Shown here: positions 1 through 6,841 of the stretch, in pieces | Position numbering within the stretch: position 1 is the first letter of the stretch | Layout of the letters: every line of letters begins with the position of its first letter | NCBI GenBank assembly: GCA_027296025.1 | Contig: JAPUJU010000212.1 | Coordinates: 1 to 6,841, forward strand | DNA length: 6,841 bases | Origin: a bacterium | GTDB lineage: Bacteria; Krumholzibacteriota; Krumholzibacteriia; WVZY01 | Direction of reading: 5' to 3' | Program-made: the position numbers and the translations under genes | The notes under the pieces: generated by a model | The model's database searches: none | What the model saw: only the letters and a program-made list of their open reading frames with translations | What the model was told of the DNA's origin: nothing

Positions 1-1398
1 GAATCCGGTGTCACCATCGTTTTCCTTGGTCGTTGTGTGAAGAGAATGTTCCACAACGATTTCCGAGAAGTCGTTGCCGTCCTTGATTTTCTGAACAACC
101 CTCCTCGCTTCTTCACGGTCACCCGTCATGACAACACCGAAGCGACGCTCTTCGCCACGGCGGAACTGCTCGAGGTTGTCATTATAATACCGGTCCACCT
201 GCTGGAAATTGACTTCGGTCTGACCCACGACGAGGTCCTGGTAGAGCTTGTCAACCATGAGCTGCTCGCGCTTGCGGTTCAGAATCCGCGCGACCTCGGG
301 CTCATTCTCGAGACCGGATTCTTCCAACTCGACAACAACGAGGTCGCTCATGACAAGGTGGACAAGAAACTTCGCTACGCCGCCGATTCGAAGCTGGCGG
401 CGCGGGCGCTCGAAGAAGGAGGACCGGTCGTAAATATCCGAAAAGTCCTTCATCGTTATGACTTCATCGTCGTAGGTCATGAGCGGCTTGTCCAGCTCAC
501 CCGGCGGAATGTCAAGAAGCGGGTACACTTCCTGGCGCCGGTCCGGCGGGTTTGTCAGCGGCCGGTCCGGTGGCAGCAAGTGGAACGCCGTCACGAGGTT
601 GTCCTCGTAGAGCGTAAGCCCGTGCTTGTCGCGAACCGCCTGTGCCGATTCCGCACTGTATGCGATCTCCTGGTGGAGTCGAATGTGCTCCCGAATTACT
701 TCTTCCACGTTTTCCAAAGGCTCTCTCGTTGGCGGCGTAGACGACATGATCTTTACAATGAAATACCCGTAGTCGGCCCGAATCGGCTTCGCCACTTCGC
801 CGACCTTGAGCTGGAACAATTCGTTCCAATCCGGCGGGAAGTTTCCGAAGTTCGCCGATATGGCACGACCACCCTCGGCCGCGTCGGGGCCCTTCGAGTG
901 CTCACGACAAAGCGTCTCGAAGTCGTGGCCTTCTTTGAGTGCATCGTAAACTTCATTGGCGTCCACTTCCGTGTCGCAGAGAATCTGCTTTACGCTCAGC
1001 CGCTTGCCCCACATTTTGTAGTACTCCTGCACATCTGCATCCGTTACGTTGATCCGGTCGGCGACATTGTACTTAAAGTACGCGGCCTGGAGCCCCACCT
1101 TCTTGAAGGCTTCCATTCCCTGCACGACGTACGTGTCTTTGTCATAACCAAGTTCGTCGGCCTTGATCGCCATTACTTCCTTATTGAGCATAATATCGAG
1201 GAATTCCTTGCGCCCGCCCAGATCGGTCGTCGCCGGCAGGAACTGCGGGTCGACTGTGGCCCAGGCCCTTTCGTAGTCCTTCATTGAGATCTTGCGGTCG
1301 TTGACCTCCGCAACCGGCGAATCCTCCCCGGCACTGCACGCCGCGAGGAACATTACAGGTAACGTCAGCATCATCACCAGAATCTTTGAAATGCGCAT
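1..1398 (-). CDS. SurA/PpiC-like parvulin peptidyl-prolyl isomerase lipoprotein, 3' end cut by window
   Basis: The frame runs open from ATG at 1398 to the window edge, giving 466 residues with no stop, so the C-terminus is missing. Residues 1-20 form a lipoprotein signal (positively charged start, hydrophobic core, lipobox LAAC with Cys21); Ser at +2 would suit outer-membrane sorting by the E. coli Lol rule. Residues 34-130 look like a SurA-N-type helical chaperone segment. Residues 133-222 fit a parvulin (PpiC) domain, with GHDFETLCREHS, a GG turn near 177 and GEVAKPIRADYGYFIVKI. A second helical segment starts near 313, and a second parvulin domain (from about 411, with GNDFSEIVVEHS and GDTGF) is cut off by the edge. 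Members of the family assist folding of exported proteins. The usual parvulin histidines are replaced (Gln138, Phe213), so catalysis is doubtful and a chaperone role is possible. The start is supported by AAGGAG 9 bases upstream. It lies 149 bases after mfd. The family call is firm; the substrate is unknown. Confidence 0.88.
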   Translation of the reverse strand, partial: MRISKILVMMLTLPVMFLAACSAGEDSPVAEVNDRKISMKDYERAWATVDPQFLPATTDLGGRKEFLDIMLNKEVMAIKADELGYDKDTYVVQGMEAFKKVGLQAAYFKYNVADRINVTDADVQEYYKMWGKRLSVKQILCDTEVDANEVYDALKEGHDFETLCREHSKGPDAAEGGRAISANFGNFPPDWNELFQLKVGEVAKPIRADYGYFIVKIMSSTPPTREPLENVEEVIREHIRLHQEIAYSAESAQAVRDKHGLTLYEDNLVTAFHLLPPDRPLTNPPDRRQEVYPLLDIPPGELDKPLMTYDDEVITMKDFSDIYDRSSFFERPRRQLRIGGVAKFLVHLVMSDLVVVELEESGLENEPEVARILNRKREQLMVDKLYQDLVVGQTEVNFQQVDRYYNDNLEQFRRGEERRFGVVMTGDREEARRVVQKIKDGNDFSEIVVEHSLHTTTKENDGDTGF

Positions 1399-1407
1399 AC
1401 TCCCAAT

Positions 1408-1413
1408 CTCCTT
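1408..1413 (-). promoter_or_regulatory. Ribosome binding site of the parvulin lipoprotein gene
   Basis: AAGGAG on the minus strand, 9 bases before ATG at 1398. It is a strong Shine-Dalgarno match and fixes the start that also gives a complete lipoprotein signal peptide. Confidence 0.75.
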
Positions 1414-1509
1414 CTTCGGATAAATAATTTGGAAATAACGTATGTACCGAGCGATTTGTTTTTGGGTGAGCTCGCACTACGGGGTTGTATTTAAATCTGC
1501 TACCGCATC

Positions 1510-1518
1510 ATTATACCA
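1510..1518 (-). promoter_or_regulatory. Extended -10 promoter for the parvulin lipoprotein gene
   Basis: The minus strand reads TGGTATAAT: a perfect TATAAT box (1510-1515) preceded by the TGn extended -10 element (1516-1518). The hexamer 17 bases upstream (TCGCGG, 1533-1538) is a poor -35 match, which is common when the -10 is extended. Transcription would start near 1503, giving an AT-rich leader of about 105 bases before ATG at 1398. The box lies just after the mfd stop codon, so the lipoprotein gene can probably be transcribed independently of mfd. The match is to the general sigma70 consensus. I saw no convincing rho-independent terminator between mfd and this site. Confidence 0.6.
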
Positions 1519-1547
1519 TTTTTCCGGCGTTACCGCGACTGCGTCGA

Positions 1548-4500
1548 CTACTTTTTCGCGTCCGTGCCCGGATTTGCGTAGTCCCACGCGGCACCGAGCA
1601 GTTTTTCGGCTGAGTCCATCCGCTCGTCGCGGCCACCGTGAGTAAGTGTCAAACCGAAGGTATCACCGGACTTAAACAGCACCCGCCCCTCAAAAGTTTC
1701 CACCAGCCGGGCACAAAGCTCCGGCTTGAGGGCCTTTCCCGGAAGAAATTCCACGACAACCCGGCCTGGCTTCAGCTGAATCACGGCGACCCCCAGGTTC
1801 ATACCCCATACTTTTATTCGTGTAAGTTCAATCAGGTTAAGAGCTTCATCCGGCAGCGCCCCGAAACGATCGATCAGCTCCGCCTTGAGATCGTCCACGT
1901 CGGCCGGGACTTCCATTCGGGCGAGACGCTTGTAGATTCCCATTCGCTCGTTCTGATCCTCGACGTAATCCGGCGGTAGAAGACTCGGCAGCCGCGTCTC
2001 GATACGGCACGGCGGCAGCTCGACCTTCTCTTGCCCCTGAAGTTTCTCGACGGCCTCCTTCAGCATCTTGCAGTAGAGGTCGAACCCCACGGCGACGAGC
2101 TGTCCGTGTTGCTCGACACCGAGAACGTTCCCGGACCCGCGGATCTCCAGGTCGCGCATCGCCAGCCGGTAGCCGCTGCCCAGCTCTTCGAACTCTTCCA
2201 TCGCCAGCAAGCGTTTGCTCGCGCTGTGAGTCACCGTGAAGTCGCGTGGCACAAGGAGATACGCAAACGCCTGACGCTCGCGTCGTCCGACGCGCCCGCG
2301 CAGCTGATAGAGCTCGGCGAGCCCGAACCAGTCTGCACGGTTGATGATGATTGTATTCACGTTTGGAAAATCCAGTCCTGACTCAATGATCGTGGTGCAG
2401 ATGAGTACGTTGTACTCCTTGTTGAGAAAACCGAGGATCACGCCTTCAAGTTCTTTCTCTCGCATCTGTCCGTGCCCGACACGGAATTTCACATCCGGCA
2501 TGAGCTTTTCGAGAAACGCCTGTATTGAGTGGATCGTCTGCACGCGATTGTGAACAAAAAAGACCTGTCCCCCGCGATCTACTTCATAGCGGATTGCTTC
2601 TACGATGACGTCCTCATCGAACGGCAGAACCTCGGTCTTCACAGGGTGACGGTTACGAGGCGGCGTGTCGATCATGGAAATTTTTCGCAGTCCTGAGAGC
2701 GCCATGTACAACGTTCGCGGAATCGGCGTCGCGGTCATCGAAACGACATCGACGGATTTCTTGATGTTTTTCAACTTTTCTTTGCTTCGCACACCGAACC
2801 GGTGCTCCTCGTCCACGATGATCAAGCCAAGATCGTTGAATTCGATGTCCTTTGACAGCAGTCGGTGTGTTCCGATGACGATGTCGATCAAGCCCGCCTT
2901 GAGATCTTTCACTACCTGCTTCTGCTCGGCTGGCGTGCGAAAGCGGCTCAACATTTCGACGCGTACGGGAAACGCCTGCATGCGCTCGCTGAACGTTCTA
3001 GTATGTTGCAACGCGAGGATCGTGGTCGGAACCAGCACGGCCACCTGCTTGCCGTCATTCACCGCTTTGAACGCACCCCGGATGGCGACCTCCGTCTTAC
3101 CAAATCCCACATCGCCGCATACGAGGCGCTCCATCGGTGTCGGCGCTTCCATGTCCTGTTTGAGTTCTTCGGTTGCTGTGAGCTGGTGGGGCGTTTCCTC
3201 GAATGGAAAAGAGGCTTCCAACTCTTTCTGCCACTGGGTGTCGGCACAAAATGCGTGACCCGCACTGATCTGACGCTGCGCGTCTGCCGTGATCATTCCG
3301 CGCGCGACGTCTTCGAGCGCTTTGCGCGTGCGCTCTTTTGTACGTTGCCAGCGCGAGCCTCCAAGCTTGTCGAGCGCAGGAACGAGGCCCTCCTTTCCGA
3401 TATACTTTTCGACGAGCGGCATCTGCTCCAGCGGAACGAAGATGCGATCGTTGCCCTGGTACTTCAGTATGAGACATTCCGTGTCGCCGCCACCAGCCAC
3501 GAGTTTCTCCAGACCGAGGTAGCGGCCGATCCCGTAGTCGACATGGACGACAAAGTCCCCGATCTCGAGCTGGTCCTGGCGATAATCGCGAGTGCGCCGC
3601 GTCTTGCGTTTTCTGTAAGGCCGCGGAAGGCTGCGGTGGAAAATCTCGTGATCCGTCAGCACGGCGAGTCCGGCGTCCTCCCAGACAAAGCCGGAGGTCA
3701 TCCATCCCACGGGCAAGTGAACAAGTTCTTCCTCCTCTCCGAGCATGTCGGCAAGTCTCTCGCGTTGCGCGGAGCTCTCCGAGAACACGTGAATGATCAC
3801 GTTGCGTTTGTGAAGCTTGCGAATCAGCTCGATGATCGCGTCCATCTTGCCGAGAACGCTCGGATGCTCGCGGGTCTTGAGTGCGATCGCCCCCCGGGGT
3901 GATTCTCCCAGTCTGTGTATGTGCACGCACGCCGAATCGTAGTGTGTGTAACCGTCGCGGGGGTGGATGTAATGTTCCAGGTCGAGAATCGGAAAGTCGT
4001 CTTCCGTCAGATGGCGGATACGTTCGACCTCCTGGCCGAGAGCATCGAACGATTTGCCAAGTGCTTCTTCATCGTGAAAAACCAGAAGTGGCGGTTCGGA
4101 AAAGTAGTCGAGCAGCGACCCGGTCGTACCCATGGCGGGAGCATACCGGCGGATAAGATAGCTGAACCGGTGGTGCGCAATTTCATGTTTGATTTTCGCG
4201 ATGGTCGCGGCGGCGAAGCCTGCAACCGCGAGATTTTTCCCGAGTGCATCGAGCGTTGCACTTTCAACAATAACTCCGGTTGCGGGAAGCACGCGAACCG
4301 ATTCCAGTGCATCAATGGATCGTTGCGTGTCGATGTCGAACGAACGGATGGATTCGATCTCGTCGTCGAGAAGTTCGAGACGCGCAGGATTCTCCCACGA
4401 CGGATCGAACAGATCGACGATCGATCCGCGCACGGCGAACTGTCCGATTTCATCGACCGCCGGGCTACCGTCGTACCCGACCGTAACGAGGGACCCGATC

Positions 4501-4991
4501 AGTGTGTCGAGGTCGATCGTTTCGCCGACTCGAAGTGTACGAGCGTGCGTCTTGAGAAAGTCGACGGGCGGTGTCTTCTCAAGAAAACCGGCAAGGCTCG
4601 TAACGACAACATCCACCTTATCCTGCTGGAGCTTGTCCAGGCACGCATTGCGCTGTCCGCGCAGCGTCAGGTTCTCGCGAAGTTCGAAGCGTTGCGGGAA
4701 AATATCCTTCTCCGGAAAAAGTTTGACGCGGCCCGACGAAATTGTCTGCAGGTCCGAACACGCATCCTGTGCCGCCTCGGCATCGGGACAGACCACAACT
4801 ACGCGGCGTTTGAGAAGGAGCCTCAACGCCTCTGTGACAAACACGGGAGACGATCCACGTAGACCCGTCAGATCCACGCGCTTCTTTCCACTCCGGATCA
4901 GCCCGTCGATCCTCCGGAGCGCTTCGTGTCGGCGCACGTGTTCAACGAGATTCCCAAGCCCACGGCTATCGGTTTTGTTTTCTGTTTCCAT
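1548..4991 (-). CDS. mfd: Transcription-repair coupling factor Mfd
   Basis: Mfd recognises RNA polymerase stalled at DNA damage, pushes it off using ATP-driven DNA translocation, and recruits UvrA for nucleotide excision repair. At 1147 residues it matches E. coli Mfd (1148). Residues 1-300 are the UvrB-like module that binds UvrA, with the conserved RGSIVDLFDP stretch (188-197). Residues 471-531 are the CarD-like RNA-polymerase-interacting domain (EIGDFVVHVDYGIGRYLGLE). The helicase lobes follow: Walker A GDVGFGKTE (626-634), Walker B DEEH (727-730), motif III SMTATPIPRT (751-760), motif V around TTIIESGLDFPN (866-877) and motif VI QLRGRVGR (896-903). A RecG-like translocation motif spans 937-958 (LGSGYRLAMRDLEIRGSG), and the C-terminal regulatory domain opens with LPPDYVEDQNERMGIYKRLA (1005-1024). 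ATG at 4991 is used because an in-frame TGA lies at 5000-4998. No clear Shine-Dalgarno precedes it. No motif is missing, so it should be functional. Confidence 0.98.
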   Translation of the reverse strand: METENKTDSRGLGNLVEHVRRHEALRRIDGLIRSGKKRVDLTGLRGSSPVFVTEALRLLLKRRVVVVCPDAEAAQDACSDLQTISSGRVKLFPEKDIFPQRFELRENLTLRGQRNACLDKLQQDKVDVVVTSLAGFLEKTPPVDFLKTHARTLRVGETIDLDTLIGSLVTVGYDGSPAVDEIGQFAVRGSIVDLFDPSWENPARLELLDDEIESIRSFDIDTQRSIDALESVRVLPATGVIVESATLDALGKNLAVAGFAAATIAKIKHEIAHHRFSYLIRRYAPAMGTTGSLLDYFSEPPLLVFHDEEALGKSFDALGQEVERIRHLTEDDFPILDLEHYIHPRDGYTHYDSACVHIHRLGESPRGAIALKTREHPSVLGKMDAIIELIRKLHKRNVIIHVFSESSAQRERLADMLGEEEELVHLPVGWMTSGFVWEDAGLAVLTDHEIFHRSLPRPYRKRKTRRTRDYRQDQLEIGDFVVHVDYGIGRYLGLEKLVAGGGDTECLILKYQGNDRIFVPLEQMPLVEKYIGKEGLVPALDKLGGSRWQRTKERTRKALEDVARGMITADAQRQISAGHAFCADTQWQKELEASFPFEETPHQLTATEELKQDMEAPTPMERLVCGDVGFGKTEVAIRGAFKAVNDGKQVAVLVPTTILALQHTRTFSERMQAFPVRVEMLSRFRTPAEQKQVVKDLKAGLIDIVIGTHRLLSKDIEFNDLGLIIVDEEHRFGVRSKEKLKNIKKSVDVVSMTATPIPRTLYMALSGLRKISMIDTPPRNRHPVKTEVLPFDEDVIVEAIRYEVDRGGQVFFVHNRVQTIHSIQAFLEKLMPDVKFRVGHGQMREKELEGVILGFLNKEYNVLICTTIIESGLDFPNVNTIIINRADWFGLAELYQLRGRVGRRERQAFAYLLVPRDFTVTHSASKRLLAMEEFEELGSGYRLAMRDLEIRGSGNVLGVEQHGQLVAVGFDLYCKMLKEAVEKLQGQEKVELPPCRIETRLPSLLPPDYVEDQNERMGIYKRLARMEVPADVDDLKAELIDRFGALPDEALNLIELTRIKVWGMNLGVAVIQLKPGRVVVEFLPGKALKPELCARLVETFEGRVLFKSGDTFGLTLTHGGRDERMDSAEKLLGAAWDYANPGTDAKK

Positions 4992-4997
4992 GTGGCG

Positions 4998-5048
4998 TCA
5001 TTGCTCACGCAAAAGGATGCGCGAATAGCCCAGCGACGCGAAGGGCAT
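4998..5048 (-). other. Possible 16-codon upstream ORF (leader) before mfd
   Basis: ATG at 5048 opens a frame encoding MPFASLGYSRILLREQ and ending in TGA at 5000-4998. It is in the same frame as mfd, whose ATG begins after 6 further bases. mfd has no recognisable Shine-Dalgarno, so translation of this short frame could bring ribosomes to the mfd start. The short frame also lacks a good ribosome site, and a 16-codon frame can arise by chance, so it is only a candidate. Confidence 0.2.
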
Positions 5049-5049
5049 G

Positions 5050-5061
5050 GCTGAGCTCAGC
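5050..5061. promoter_or_regulatory. 12-base perfect palindrome, possible operator of mfd
   Basis: GCTGAGCTCAGC reads identically on both strands. It begins two bases downstream of the proposed mfd -10 box (5064-5069) and covers the expected start of transcription near 5057. That is a usual place for a repressor site. It does not match the classic LexA boxes (CTGT-N8-ACAG or the GAAC-GTTC type), so SOS control is not indicated. It could be chance or a short RNA hairpin. Confidence 0.25.
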
Positions 5062-5063
5062 TA

Positions 5064-5092
5064 ACAATACTAGATCGGGCGCCGTGATACAA
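5064..5092 (-). promoter_or_regulatory. Candidate sigma70-type promoter of mfd
   Basis: On the minus strand TTGTAT (5087-5092) and TATTGT (5064-5069) are separated by exactly 17 bases. The matches are 3 of 6 to TTGACA and 4 of 6 to TATAAT, so the site is moderate. A start near 5057 would give a leader of about 65 bases. It lies in the 150-base gap after the stop of the VWA gene, which shows no convincing terminator, so readthrough from that gene also remains possible. Confidence 0.4.
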
Positions 5093-5141
5093 ACGGGGTC
5101 GCTTGTTGCGGGATCCCTGAAGACCGCTGTGACCAGCACTC

Positions 5142-6841
5142 TTAAGCCTTGCGTCCCAGCACGGCCTCGCCGACGAGGGCACAGACGGCCAGTAGCAGAA
5201 AGGCGGCATAAACTTCACGACCCTGGCGTTCCCGGCGCAGGTTCTCGACGAAGTGGTCTGATGTACCGATGACCCGGGCGCCCCCGATGAAACGGTCCGT
5301 CAGGGGCCGTGGGTTAAGGTTCGATTCCACAGTGTTCACGTTCACGGCCACGTCGATGATGCGGGTCGTGTCCGAAAGAAGACGATAGAATCCCGCAGCC
5401 TCGGGACGAGTGAGCATAACCTTCAACCCACCGGCAGGCGCCTCGTATATCGCAGGCCTGGCCTGTTCACCGTTCGGCCCCGAGACGACGAGTTGCGTGC
5501 CGTGGGAAACCCAGGTCGGAGGGAGGTCGAAGAACAGATCCGACCCGACAAAATTTTCCCGCCGAAAGTCCGTACCCTCCGCGCTGGCAAGGTAAGAGAC
5601 CGACGTGTGAATGAGCGGCAGAAACATCGGCGAAAGCGGCAGGTCACCACTCGACATGTCGGGCGACATCGCGACGACGAGGAGCCGCCCCTTACCACGC
5701 CGGCATTCCCACATCGCCGGGTCTCCATTGCTGAAGTAGGCCAGCACCGAATCCGGCGCAACACCTGAAGCGGACACGAAGCGACGAACCGTGCTGCGGG
5801 AGAGAAACTCCAGCTCGTCGTCATTGAACAGGTTGAATATGGGATGCTCCTTTTGAAACGACGTAATATGTTCGTCTTCTCCGGCATCACGGTTCGTTAT
5901 TTTCTGAATTCCGAGGTACGCTCGAAAATCGTTCGACCGCCACACCGGTCCACGATCCCCCCCCACAAACACGAGCACCGCCCCGCCGGAGTGGATGTAA
6001 CGCGTCAAAAGATCCAGCTGGTCCCGGCCGAGATTCGTCGGGTCTGTCCACACGACGACGCCCTTTGTGTTAAGCCGCGCGACCGTCACCGCCTGTTCAT
6101 CGACCGTGTCGACACTGAACTCTCCATCCCCCGATCCTCTCGGGTTGAGGGCCTTGTCGACAAAGAAATACGATGCCGCGTTCTTGTTGTCGTCTCCGGT
6201 GAACTTTCGCCCACGTATCAACGTGACCGGAATTTTCCTCGAAACTTCGAGGAGAAAATACCTGTCGTCGTCGATGGGCAGTCGGTCATGATTCTTCGCT
6301 ACCCGGCAGTGATGGATCCCCCACTCGTTCATCGACACCCCGAACGTGATCGTCGCGGACGCCGCGGGCGAGAGTCTTACGAGCTGCTCCGCCTTTCGCC
6401 TTCCTTCAACGATCAGTTCCAGGGGAAAGTTCGCAGGATGCTCCATGGAGTGGTTCGTCAATGCGACACCGACGCGCACGACTTCGCCGGGACGAATGAG
6501 TTTTCTTGGAGTGAAGACACGGTCGATGCTCACGTTGTCAACAGGCTCGGTGTACACGGGAAGCAGGTTCACGCGCACACGATCGGGCGCATCGAATACG
6601 ATCACCGAGTCCCCAACCGCGCGAAAATCGGAGATGACGTACACGACACCCGCGTCCAGCCCCGATTCTTCGATCAGCTCGATCGCATCATCAATCGCGG
6701 CCGCTTCTGAGGTGGACTCGCCTGTTGGCTTGAGGCTCTCTATGGCGTTTTTTACTATCTGCTTGTTGTGTGTCCCCGTCTCGAACATCACCTCGGTGCG
6801 TGTAGAAAAACCGACAACATTCATCACGTCGTTGCTGCCCA
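5142..6841 (-). CDS. VWA domain membrane protein with glutamine-amidotransferase-like domain (BatA-type), N-terminus cut by window
   Basis: The frame is open to the right edge and ends at TAA (5144-5142), giving 565 C-terminal residues. A GTG at 6827 is internal, because coding continues upstream of it. Counting from that GTG, residues 1-95 are the second half of a VWA domain: the PTGESTSEAAAIDDAIELI stretch supplies the MIDAS Ser/Thr (38-39) and VVYVISDFR the Asp (D67). The DxSxS part lies outside the window. Residues 97-200 are a beta-sandwich-like region. Residues 200-420 resemble a class I amidotransferase fold (TKGVVVWTDPTN, then YIHSGGAVLVFVGGDRG), with no cysteine at the expected elbow, so probably not catalytic. 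Another beta-rich part follows, and a single membrane helix at about 539-557 ends the protein (VYAAFLLLAVCALVGEAVLG). BatA-type proteins usually start with two membrane helices, putting this one at the inner membrane. The cellular role is not established. Confidence 0.82.
   Translation of the reverse strand, partial: GSNDVMNVVGFSTRTEVMFETGTHNKQIVKNAIESLKPTGESTSEAAAIDDAIELIEESGLDAGVVYVISDFRAVGDSVIVFDAPDRVRVNLLPVYTEPVDNVSIDRVFTPRKLIRPGEVVRVGVALTNHSMEHPANFPLELIVEGRRKAEQLVRLSPAASATITFGVSMNEWGIHHCRVAKNHDRLPIDDDRYFLLEVSRKIPVTLIRGRKFTGDDNKNAASYFFVDKALNPRGSGDGEFSVDTVDEQAVTVARLNTKGVVVWTDPTNLGRDQLDLLTRYIHSGGAVLVFVGGDRGPVWRSNDFRAYLGIQKITNRDAGEDEHITSFQKEHPIFNLFNDDELEFLSRSTVRRFVSASGVAPDSVLAYFSNGDPAMWECRRGKGRLLVVAMSPDMSSGDLPLSPMFLPLIHTSVSYLASAEGTDFRRENFVGSDLFFDLPPTWVSHGTQLVVSGPNGEQARPAIYEAPAGGLKVMLTRPEAAGFYRLLSDTTRIIDVAVNVNTVESNLNPRPLTDRFIGGARVIGTSDHFVENLRRERQGREVYAAFLLLAVCALVGEAVLGRKA

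Noticed and set aside
37..1287. 416-codon open frame on the plus strand covering most of the parvulin lipoprotein gene
   Set aside because: It is antisense to a gene with a clear lipoprotein signal, ribosome site and parvulin motifs. Its translation has no recognisable domain and an Arg/Val/His-rich composition typical of the complement of GC-rich coding sequence.
1181..1477. 98-codon minus-strand open frame crossing the start of the lipoprotein gene
   Set aside because: It is a different frame of the lipoprotein gene and competes with a better start that has AAGGAG and a full signal peptide.
1530..1560. Possible terminator hairpin after mfd (CGAC-TGC-GTCG)
   Set aside because: The stem is only about 4 base pairs and no T-tract follows in the direction of transcription, so it does not qualify as a rho-independent terminator.
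2865..3902. 345-codon plus-strand open frame inside mfd, and similar ones at 3915-4862 and 4189-5028
   Set aside because: All lie opposite the conserved Mfd domains, overlap each other in different frames, and show no domain or ribosome site. They are shadows of a high-GC coding region.
3097..3930. 277-codon minus-strand open frame inside mfd in another frame
   Set aside because: It overlaps the RNA-polymerase-binding and first helicase regions of mfd. Its Arg-rich, low-complexity translation is typical of an out-of-frame reading.
5094..5141. Possible terminator after the VWA gene around GGGATCCC
   Set aside because: The palindrome is short, has no loop, and is not followed by a T-tract.
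5844..6710. 288-codon plus-strand open frame opposite the VWA gene
   Set aside because: It is antisense to a well-supported coding region, and its translation has no motif or membrane segment.

Overview
The window carries three genes, all on the minus strand: in transcription order, the 3' end of a von Willebrand factor A (VWA) family membrane protein, a complete mfd (transcription-repair coupling factor), and the 5' two-thirds or more of a parvulin-type peptidyl-prolyl isomerase lipoprotein. The outer two genes run off the window, one at each end. The plus strand is full of long open frames, but these are antisense shadows of the minus-strand genes.

Organism: a bacterium with moderately high GC content. 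It is probably diderm (Gram-negative), because the isomerase has a lipoprotein signal peptide and a SurA/PpiC-like layout, which fits export to the periplasm or outer membrane. The gene combination (BatA/VWA-type protein, mfd, SurA-like lipoprotein) is reminiscent of FCB-type phyla and their uncultured relatives. That is a weak inference from general knowledge; nothing in the window fixes the taxon.

Layout, right to left. 6841-5142: C-terminal 565 residues of a VWA protein, with half of the VWA domain, a beta-rich domain, a class I glutamine-amidotransferase-like domain without a visible nucleophile, and one C-terminal membrane helix. 5141-4992: a 150-base gap with a plausible sigma70-type promoter, a perfect 12-base palindrome at the predicted start of transcription, and a 16-codon upstream ORF ending 6 bases before mfd. 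4991-1548: mfd, 1147 codons, all expected domains and motifs present. 1547-1399: a 149-base gap with a perfect extended -10 box (TGnTATAAT) and a good ribosome binding site. 1398-1: the lipoprotein, built from two successive copies of a helical SurA-N-like segment plus a parvulin domain.

The genes are co-directional, but each gap has its own promoter candidate, so they may be transcribed separately or only partly together. No functional link joins DNA repair (mfd) to the two envelope genes beyond adjacency. I found no mobile element, CRISPR array, tRNA, rRNA or clearly new multi-gene system. The points most worth following are the duplicated parvulin modules that lack the usual histidines, and the unusual start region of mfd.
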